From Candidatus Kaiserbacteria bacterium (GTDB lineage: Bacteria; Patescibacteriota; Minisyncoccia; Phycocordibacterales; JABAAK01), in assembly GCA_028820405.1 (NCBI GenBank), contig JAPPJI010000026.1, forward strand, positions 1 through 55,925: 55,925 nucleotides of DNA, read 5' to 3'. Below the pieces are notes generated by a model. That model searched no databases. It saw only the letters and a list, made by a program, of their open reading frames with translations, and was not told the DNA's origin. Position 1 is the first letter of the stretch, and each line of letters opens with the position of its first letter. This document shows positions 48,596 through 55,925 of this stretch, piece after piece. The position numbers and the translations under genes were made by a program.

Positions 48596-50896
48596 ATGTC
48601 GTGCCTTGACCGTCTTACCTCCTTTCCATTTCAAGTACTCCTCCTTCTGGTTGTTGTTGCGGTAAGTGTTGTTGTCAGCCTCGCTTTTAACAACGCTCGT
48701 AGTCAGATTGCCCAACACTGCTCGTGGTGGCCGGTTGTCTCATATATGTGGAACGAGAATATTGATACCTGGGCACGGACCTCACCGGTACTGAATATCG
48801 GCGGGTTCGGAGATATTATCTCCGGATCAGATCCGCCAACTTGTGACTCTCCAAACCCGATTGAGAGCAGAAACCCGTCATTCGGTTTCCTGCAGTACTA
48901 TCACGACAACGATCCTGATTGTCCCTACTCGCAGCGTGGCTGCTGGAAAGCCTATGACACGCTCACCATCGGCAAACTGCTCGGCTATGCATGGGCACCG
49001 CTCTTTGGTGAAGTTCGCTTCTCTGAGAATGAGTTTCCGCCGAACCAGAGTTGCTATGGACTTACCGGAGCAGATAGGCAGCCCCGCGTCATCTCTTTCC
49101 TTGATCAGGGCAGCCTCCGCTTCACCATCTCCGGCTGTGCGTACGTTCCGTTTTTCAATGACTGGATCCTCTTTTCAAAATACCGATCAGACGGCACGGT
49201 GCTGACCGATTCGAAGATTCCGAGCTCGTGGGAAGGTGTTGTTGTGAACGCACACGCCACGAGCAGTCTTGTGCGGAATCGGATAACACTTGCTCAAGCA
49301 CCGTATTTGAAAATGTTTAACTGCGGCTGGTCAGCAAAGGGAGGGTATTGGTCATTCGGTCCGAACCAATCAAGCACCACCGGCTGTCTGCCGAATACTC
49401 ACTCATACATTCAGGGCGGATCAAATACCCAGGGCGACTCCTATGCTCGATTTTTTGAGAGTGTTGCGGGGAAAGTTGTCCTGAACTCACTTCGATCAAG
49501 TGCACGGGTCGGGCAGACGATTGCATACAACGTGCAGTGTCCGCAGGGGTACAAGAAGGTTACCTTTATCATCACCGAGCAGGGATCGTCCGGCACGCCG
49601 GTTGAACGGGTGCACACACCGTACGACCTCACGTACGAACAGGTGTTCTCAACCAGCATTACCGATATTAAGATTCGTTGCGAAGATCTGTCCGGTCTGT
49701 TCCCGGGTCAGAAGGATTCCGGTTCTGTGGCAGGTGTCTACGTTGACGTATTCTTTGTCCCTGTCTTTGAAGTCTCACCGGAGGTGATTGCAGAAGGTGG
49801 GTTTGTCAGCTTCAGCGGTATTGTGAGTAACTGGGGTGATCCGGACAACAACGCGGTGTGCAGTATCTATGACCGGACACCGGGTCGTCCGCACCGATTG
49901 GTGCAGGAGTTTCCTGCCCAAGGTCTGAACAACCGAGTGGACGGAAAAGAGGTGGTGGTGCGGGATACGGTATATGAACTTGAGTGCCGATACCTGAATG
50001 AGGCGGCGACACAACAGTTGCGGGACGGGACGGTGACGGATCCGACGACTTTTGCGGACACGTACTGGGAGACAACATCACCGGTCCGGTCTGTTGTTAA
50101 AGTGTTCCCGAGCCGTGTTGATGAGCGTAATGTCATCACTGACGATGTCTGTGTCCCGCGTCTGACAAAAACCGGTATCGGAACGGCGAATGAAAAGGTG
50201 ACGGTCTCGATACAGGGGGGTGCCGGCTGTGTTTCAGATGCTGCGTCTATCCAGGAAATCCGTGTCTACGCCCTCTCTCACGGCGGATCCATCACCAACC
50301 CGTTTGCATCGGTCAATTCGCAGTCAATCGTACAGAAGACGGTGTATACAAAAGGATCGCTGCTCAGTGATGCATGTTCGAAAACACTCACGACAGCGAG
50401 ACGAAAGGAGCTGGTGAACCAGGAGCACCCGGACATTTTCTCTGAGGTGGAAAAGAGCGGTAAGAAGGATGTTGAAGTGATTGACAACTGTGCCGCTGAC
50501 GGTATTGCGGACATTGCGGTTGAGCGGTCTGATCTGTCGAGAACAAACAAGGAGTTTTCCGGGAAAGTGTTCGTTGCTGAAGTGGTGACCAATGACGGTC
50601 GCCGAAGTGAGAAGGTAGTGCTGCCGATTTCGTGCGAAAATCCGCCCTGTTCGGGGGATAGCAGTATTCAACAAACTGCAATAGTTGGGCAGTGTTCGTG
50701 TTCTGAAACAACCGTTGCATGTCTGTCGGGCGGATCAAGTCAGGTCGGATCCACCGTCTATAGCAAGAGGAACTACTCCGGGTGCGGTGTTGACAGTGTC
50801 GGCTGGACGCGTTCAAGGCAGTGGACCTGCTCTGCGGGTACGGCATGTCGGGAGGTGATCTGTACCAACATTGAACGTTCGTGTACGAAAAAGTAA
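48596..50896 (+). CDS. large exported Cys-rich hypothetical protein
   Basis: N-terminal TM/signal (FPFQVLLLLVVVAVSVVVSLAF), many Cys in ectodomain. Confidence 0.75.
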   Translation: MSCLDRLTSFPFQVLLLLVVVAVSVVVSLAFNNARSQIAQHCSWWPVVSYMWNENIDTWARTSPVLNIGGFGDIISGSDPPTCDSPNPIESRNPSFGFLQYYHDNDPDCPYSQRGCWKAYDTLTIGKLLGYAWAPLFGEVRFSENEFPPNQSCYGLTGADRQPRVISFLDQGSLRFTISGCAYVPFFNDWILFSKYRSDGTVLTDSKIPSSWEGVVVNAHATSSLVRNRITLAQAPYLKMFNCGWSAKGGYWSFGPNQSSTTGCLPNTHSYIQGGSNTQGDSYARFFESVAGKVVLNSLRSSARVGQTIAYNVQCPQGYKKVTFIITEQGSSGTPVERVHTPYDLTYEQVFSTSITDIKIRCEDLSGLFPGQKDSGSVAGVYVDVFFVPVFEVSPEVIAEGGFVSFSGIVSNWGDPDNNAVCSIYDRTPGRPHRLVQEFPAQGLNNRVDGKEVVVRDTVYELECRYLNEAATQQLRDGTVTDPTTFADTYWETTSPVRSVVKVFPSRVDERNVITDDVCVPRLTKTGIGTANEKVTVSIQGGAGCVSDAASIQEIRVYALSHGGSITNPFASVNSQSIVQKTVYTKGSLLSDACSKTLTTARRKELVNQEHPDIFSEVEKSGKKDVEVIDNCAADGIADIAVERSDLSRTNKEFSGKVFVAEVVTNDGRRSEKVVLPISCENPPCSGDSSIQQTAIVGQCSCSETTVACLSGGSSQVGSTVYSKRNYSGCGVDSVGWTRSRQWTCSAGTACREVICTNIERSCTKK

Positions 50897-50918
50897 TTTA
50901 GAATGGTAAGAAGGTAGT

Positions 50919-52148
50919 ATGAATACTCACACGGCAACAGTGCATCAGCAGTTTGAACCAATCTTTCAGTACGTTGATGGTGACGATGGTGATATTGTTG
51001 ATTCTGTTGTGGTAGATCGGTTTGCCGGTGAACCTGATAGTATCAAACAACTCAAGCTCCTTTCGGAGATGACGGTTGCGGACATGCTCACCTGTATTGA
51101 GCGGTTTGCCTCGCCGAAAGGATTGCACCATTTTCTCAATCGATTGACGTTGTATCAGGAAAACCTGCTGGAAAAAGGGGTTAATCCCCGGGATATAAAA
51201 GTCGGTATTGTTCGTGATGCACTCTTTTCAATGATGGCGGACACGCCGGAGCGTGCGATATACGATGACGCTCATGATATTGTGTGCGAGAGTTGTGGGG
51301 AAGAGAACGCTCTTCCGCAACTTCGCGGCCGCTATTCTCATGTCAGTGACGGCGGTGTCGGATTTATGTATCCCGCACTGCAAGGTCTTTACCTTGAAGC
51401 GTCGGATCAAAGTGAACGGGAAGGTGATGAATTCGTTTCAGATCCGGTTGATATTGCGTCTGAGTGGCTTGCCGAAGCGGCACACTACCTCGCACCGGGT
51501 GAGCAGTTTCGAAACATGCGGGCACTGCAAGAAGCTCTCTCATGGGCTCAAATACAGGACTCAGTACTTCGCGAACGTCTTCGAAAGATGCATCACCAGG
51601 GTGAATCACTCAAAAACCTCCGTCGATTTACCGCTTCGCCGGATCAGGAAAACCTGCTCCACAAAGCCGTTGTCTTGCACGACAGTTTGTCCGACACTTA
51701 CTCGCCGATTGACTGGATCAACCACGCACCGTTTCCCTCTATCACTCGTGCACATCAGTCTCTTCAGGACGGATCAATGCTTGATGATATTGTTTCCGGT
51801 GAAGTCGTGTATATCATCCTCGGGGAAGAGCGGGGTGAGGATGATGTTGCCGCCGTTCAGTCACTGTTTGGAAAGGCAAAGCACGGTCTCTCTTCCGTTC
51901 GGAGAGATTTGGAGAATATGGTGAAAGTGGCAACGATCCTCTCAGAGCAATCGTGTCCGTATTCCTTCGGTGATGTTTCGCAAATTGCCTCCGAACGTTT
52001 TGACGGACTCTCACATGCTCTGCACCAGTATGATCTTGAAGCGGTGAAGGAATACCTCCGCTCCGGTGTCAGTCTGCGTGATGCGATGCGGGGTGCGGAC
52101 AGCAGCGTGTCATTGCTCTCTGACGACGCCGTTGCTAACGTGTCGTAG
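50919..52148 (+). CDS. hypothetical protein (409 aa)
   Basis: Long ORF with no signal peptide; co-directional with flanking genes. Confidence 0.7.
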   Translation: MNTHTATVHQQFEPIFQYVDGDDGDIVDSVVVDRFAGEPDSIKQLKLLSEMTVADMLTCIERFASPKGLHHFLNRLTLYQENLLEKGVNPRDIKVGIVRDALFSMMADTPERAIYDDAHDIVCESCGEENALPQLRGRYSHVSDGGVGFMYPALQGLYLEASDQSEREGDEFVSDPVDIASEWLAEAAHYLAPGEQFRNMRALQEALSWAQIQDSVLRERLRKMHHQGESLKNLRRFTASPDQENLLHKAVVLHDSLSDTYSPIDWINHAPFPSITRAHQSLQDGSMLDDIVSGEVVYIILGEERGEDDVAAVQSLFGKAKHGLSSVRRDLENMVKVATILSEQSCPYSFGDVSQIASERFDGLSHALHQYDLEAVKEYLRSGVSLRDAMRGADSSVSLLSDDAVANVS

Positions 52149-52170
52149 TTTCGTGTAGTATGGACAATAT

Positions 52171-52761
52171 ATGGCAGACAGGGTGCAAAAAGGGAACCGG
52201 TTGGCAATAACTTTGGTTGTGTGCACTCTTGCCCTCATCGCATTCTTCACTGTCTCCAATGGTCAGCAACCTCCTTCTGCGGTCACTGACACGACTGCCG
52301 ACAGCAATCCGGTGCGGGGTACCTACGATGTATTGGAAGATTTACTGACAAACCCACAGTATGCACATGAGTTGTGGGGTATGACCATGTCAGTGTATGT
52401 GTCAAGGAACGTACGGAATCAGTCCTCAGGTCATATTCATCTTGAGTGGAATGACAATGCCTTTGATCAGTCGGCAGACACACTGCCGGAACAGAAACAG
52501 CCCCGAAAGGCTGTCTTAGCACTTGCTGAGAAGGTGTTTGTTGACACGGAAGGCATGAAAGCAAAGTACGCAGCATGTCTTGACGCGGTGGTGGAAGAGC
52601 TGCGGGGACGGGGACCCGGCTACCTCGACCCGCCCTATGAAGGATCATGGCACTACTACAAGAGTGACGTTGCGGAAGGTGAGGAAGTTTCTTGCAAGGC
52701 AGAAAGAAAGTATGCGGGAGAGCCGATGCTCATAAAAGCTCGTTTTTTGATAAAGAGGTAG
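52171..52761 (+). CDS. exported/membrane-anchored hypothetical protein
   Basis: N-terminal TM (RLAITLVVCTLALIAFFTVSNG). Confidence 0.7.
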   Translation: MADRVQKGNRLAITLVVCTLALIAFFTVSNGQQPPSAVTDTTADSNPVRGTYDVLEDLLTNPQYAHELWGMTMSVYVSRNVRNQSSGHIHLEWNDNAFDQSADTLPEQKQPRKAVLALAEKVFVDTEGMKAKYAACLDAVVEELRGRGPGYLDPPYEGSWHYYKSDVAEGEEVSCKAERKYAGEPMLIKARFLIKR

Positions 52762-52933
52762 GGTCGGTTAAGTTGTGCAAAACACTCCCGTTTTATCAGT
52801 GTTCCGCGGCACTTTTCTTTATACACACATGAGGGGGGGGCAGGTCTTTATTGCTGGTAGAATAAAAAACATAGATTGGTGCCGAGTGTCTGTGTATGTG
52901 CAATATTAACCAACAACAATAATTCTTGTTCCT

Positions 52934-55925
52934 ATGATTACTCTTCCTTTTCAAATTAAACTGCAAGGTAGGCGATTACTTATATTCCTTGTCGCCAGTT
53001 TTCTTGTCTTCGTTTCCCTCACCACGGTTTTTGCACAGACCGCACCGACGGGGGTGACACTGCTTTCGAACCTTAGCGGAGCAACAAGTTCCGACAGTCG
53101 TATAGACACAGGCAACCAAGCCGTTTCCTTTCGTACCCTTGGAGCGGCCAGCCTGACAAGTGTTAAGGTTGATGTGAGTGTTCGGGGAGGTGGTAGCACA
53201 AATTCTGTCATTACAGTAAAAATATTCGGTGCTGATAATCAAAATAAGCCCACGGGTTCCGCCCTTGCAACGAAAACTATTCCGTCGGGTACCACTGAGG
53301 GTGCAGTAACGGTGACGTTTGATACGGCAGTGAGTCTTTCTGCCAATACTGTGTATGCGATTTCAGTAGGTAGCGGTGATAGGGACGACCGGGTAAATCA
53401 GACAGGTAATAGCGTTCGTGACCAGGGATCTCAGTGGAATTTTCGAAATAATCACTTTCATAATGGTTCAGCATGGACAACATCTGGCGGTTCATTGTGG
53501 AAGATGCAGCTGATCGGAACACCTACTGCCGGTATTGCGATAAAAGAGCCGAACTCCACCCCTGCAAACAACAAAGAGATAACAGCGTTTGTAAACATTA
53601 CCGGGACAAGCAATGCAAGTGGGTACTCAAAGTACGGTCTTGTATCTCAAGATAGTGAGTGTGCTCTCAGTAACAACGCTGATAGCGTATTTTCTAGCTA
53701 CACCTCCGGGACTACCATCACTCTGAATTCTGTGAGTGACAACGGTAAGAAAGCGTGTTTCCTCGCGTATGACGGCACCAACGGAGTAACCGCATTATCA
53801 GCAGCTATTGCCGGTATTCGTGGTACACCGAGTATCACCATCACCAATCCTGCAAACACCAACCCCGCACAGAGTAAAACGATATCTGCAGTTGATAATA
53901 TTGTTAGCACAACCGCCTGGCACTACGTAAAAGTGGCAAGTAGTAAAACCAGTTGTGTCGCGGCTGACTTCAGCGGCACACCAACCGCATACACCGAAGG
54001 GACAAGCATTACGCTCGATGTAGAGTCGTACAACGACAGTAAGATTTGTTTCCGGTCAGCACTGACCGGCACCGGCACTGGCTATGCAATCTCCGACATC
54101 ATTGACGGCATTGACGCCACGGCGCCGGGTGTACGATCTTTCATTTCGTCAAACCAACTGTGGACAACTGACGACGACAGCGGTACCACCACCATGCACT
54201 ACGTCAAATATAGTACTTCTGATGATACCAAGACGTGTGACAGCACGGCGTTCACCGGATCACCAACTACCTACACCGAAGGGACACGCCTGAACCTTGT
54301 TGAAGCAGATAACGGTCAGACCTACTGTTTCCGCTCTGTTGACCAGGTGGGGAATACCGGTTACCGAGGTAGCGAAATCAACAGAATTGACACCACCGCA
54401 CCGTCAATCACCATCACCCTCGAACTATCAAATGCGAGAATAAAGGCAGAAGATGATGAGGGAGGAACCTCTATGTACTACCTCAAGAAAACAGATAGTA
54501 GTTGTACAAGTAGTGGCCTCAGCGGCTCACCAACTACCTACACCGAAGGAGAATGGATCCCGTTAGCAGCGGCAGACAATAGTAAAAAGTTTTGCTTCAT
54601 ATCTGTTGACTCAGGTAATAACGTAGGATACGCCCTCTCCGGTGCAATCTCCGGCATTGTTGACGCACCGACCGTCACCGTCACCAACCCTGCCAACACT
54701 GATCCGGCGAAGACAAAGACCTTCTCCGCTGTAGACGACTACCACAATACGGATAACCCCACCACCTGGCATCGTGCATTCGTTGCAAGCAGTGAAGACT
54801 GTGACGATGCGGACTTCTCCGGCACACCAACCGCATACACCGAGGGAGCGGATGTGGTTCTCAATGACGAAGCAAATAACAGCAAACGAATCTGTTTTAA
54901 ATCAGCAAGCGGAAGTGATATCGGCTACGGTCTCTCTAATGTCATCGGCGGTATCGACGCCACGGCACCGGTAGTAACGGTTACCGGTCCTGCAAACACC
55001 AACCCTGCACAGAGCAAGGTCGTCTCCGCGGCAGACAATGACAGCGGTACCACCACCTGGGTATACCAGAAGGTGGCCAGTGCTTCATCGAAAACCAGCT
55101 GCTCCGCATCAGACTTCTCCGGATCAGAGAGCACCTACACGGAAGGAACTGACATCACCCTCTCTGCAGAGGGAGACAACGGCAGCAAGATCTGTTTCCG
55201 GTCAACAGACCAGGCAGGAAACATCGGGTACGGTATCTCTGTACTCATCGGCGGCATCGACACCACCGCACCGACGATCACCATCACCAACCCGAACACG
55301 AACCCTGCACAGAGCAAGGTCGTCTCCGCGGCAGACGGTGACAGCACCACTACCACCTGGCACTCTGCAAAAGTAAGTGACGCTAACTGTGATGCAACGG
55401 ACTTCACCGGATCACCGACCGGATACACGGAAGGAGGTGACATCACCCTCTCCGCAGAGGGAGACAACGGCAAACGAATCTGTTTCCGATCCGTTGACCG
55501 TGCAGGCAACACTGCCTTTGCAATATCAAACGCCATTGCAGGTATCGACACCACCGCACCGACGGTAACGGTTACCGGTCCTGCAAACACCAACCCTGCA
55601 CAGGGCAAGTCCGTCAAAGCAGCAGACGATGATTCCACCGCAACCACCTGGGTATACCAGAGGGTGGCCAGTGCTTCATCGAAAACCAGCTGCTCTGCAT
55701 CAGACTTCTCCAGTCCGGAGACATACATCGAAAATTCTTTTGTTGACAGTGACTCAGAGTCAGAAAACGGCAGCAAACTCTGTTTCCGGTCAACAGACGG
55801 GGCAGGAAACATCGGGTACGGTATCTCTGCACTCATTGCAGGTATCGACACCACCGCACCGACTATTACGATCACCAACCCGAACACGAACCCTGCGACA
55901 AGTAAAATTGTCACCGCAGCAGATG
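52934..55925 (+). CDS. giant repetitive exported surface protein (incomplete; runs off the window)
   Basis: ATG 52934, signal peptide LLIFLVASFLVFVSLTTVFAQ; I translated the frame to 55925 with no stop; ~91-103 aa Ig-like repeats with paired Cys. Confidence 0.9.
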   Translation, partial: MITLPFQIKLQGRRLLIFLVASFLVFVSLTTVFAQTAPTGVTLLSNLSGATSSDSRIDTGNQAVSFRTLGAASLTSVKVDVSVRGGGSTNSVITVKIFGADNQNKPTGSALATKTIPSGTTEGAVTVTFDTAVSLSANTVYAISVGSGDRDDRVNQTGNSVRDQGSQWNFRNNHFHNGSAWTTSGGSLWKMQLIGTPTAGIAIKEPNSTPANNKEITAFVNITGTSNASGYSKYGLVSQDSECALSNNADSVFSSYTSGTTITLNSVSDNGKKACFLAYDGTNGVTALSAAIAGIRGTPSITITNPANTNPAQSKTISAVDNIVSTTAWHYVKVASSKTSCVAADFSGTPTAYTEGTSITLDVESYNDSKICFRSALTGTGTGYAISDIIDGIDATAPGVRSFISSNQLWTTDDDSGTTTMHYVKYSTSDDTKTCDSTAFTGSPTTYTEGTRLNLVEADNGQTYCFRSVDQVGNTGYRGSEINRIDTTAPSITITLELSNARIKAEDDEGGTSMYYLKKTDSSCTSSGLSGSPTTYTEGEWIPLAAADNSKKFCFISVDSGNNVGYALSGAISGIVDAPTVTVTNPANTDPAKTKTFSAVDDYHNTDNPTTWHRAFVASSEDCDDADFSGTPTAYTEGADVVLNDEANNSKRICFKSASGSDIGYGLSNVIGGIDATAPVVTVTGPANTNPAQSKVVSAADNDSGTTTWVYQKVASASSKTSCSASDFSGSESTYTEGTDITLSAEGDNGSKICFRSTDQAGNIGYGISVLIGGIDTTAPTITITNPNTNPAQSKVVSAADGDSTTTTWHSAKVSDANCDATDFTGSPTGYTEGGDITLSAEGDNGKRICFRSVDRAGNTAFAISNAIAGIDTTAPTVTVTGPANTNPAQGKSVKAADDDSTATTWVYQRVASASSKTSCSASDFSSPETYIENSFVDSDSESENGSKLCFRSTDGAGNIGYGISALIAGIDTTAPTITITNPNTNPATSKIVTAAD
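53836..55925 (+). repeat. ~273-308-bp coding tandem repeats
   Basis: Recurring TNPANTNPAQSK-(V/T)xSAxD...TTWxyxKV...CxxxDFSGxPTxYTEGxxxxLxAxxDNxKxICFRSxDxAGNxGYxISxxIxGIDTTAPTxT. Confidence 0.92.

Noticed and set aside
55135-55914. 259-aa minus-strand ORF (MTILLVAGFVFGLVIVIVGAVVS...)
   Set aside because: Shadow ORF antisense to the repetitive plus-strand surface-protein frame; its own repeats mirror the coding repeats

Overview
The window looks like a chromosomal segment of a Patescibacteria/CPR-type (Parcubacteria-like) bacterium. This is inferred from compact genes, a PrgI/VirB4 operon, a ComEC/PilB uptake set and a reduced PolA. Housekeeping content includes tig, clpP, HU, tpiA-pgk, malic enzyme, recJ, comEC, yidC, rnpA-rpmH, dnaA-dnaN (probable oriC region), PBP1A, ruvC, yebC, ruvB, pilB/gspE, tsaE, polA, holA-like, ruvA, rpsT and metG, plus two tRNAs: Lys(UUU) and Arg(GCG). 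Main points of interest: (1) an AT-rich island with a three-gene MotB-like / MotA-like / HNH-nuclease operon (46132-48310), a compact Zorya-like candidate with inverted B-A order and a short ZorA tail. It is preceded by an AlbA_2-type ATPase and 62-bp tandem repeats. (2) Three clusters of apparently unannotated small RNA genes, each with its own -10 (mostly TATACT) and terminator. One is a three-copy family at 33.1-33.5 kb with a conserved loop and compensatory stem changes. (3) A pervasive '-10 hexamer, 6-9 nt, ATG' arrangement implying leaderless mRNAs for many core genes, while several accessory genes carry Shine-Dalgarno leaders. (4) A very long repetitive exported-protein ORF (52934 to the window end) that is missing from the ORF track, apparently because it has no stop in the window. 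All calls come from reading the sequence; no searches or folding programs were run.
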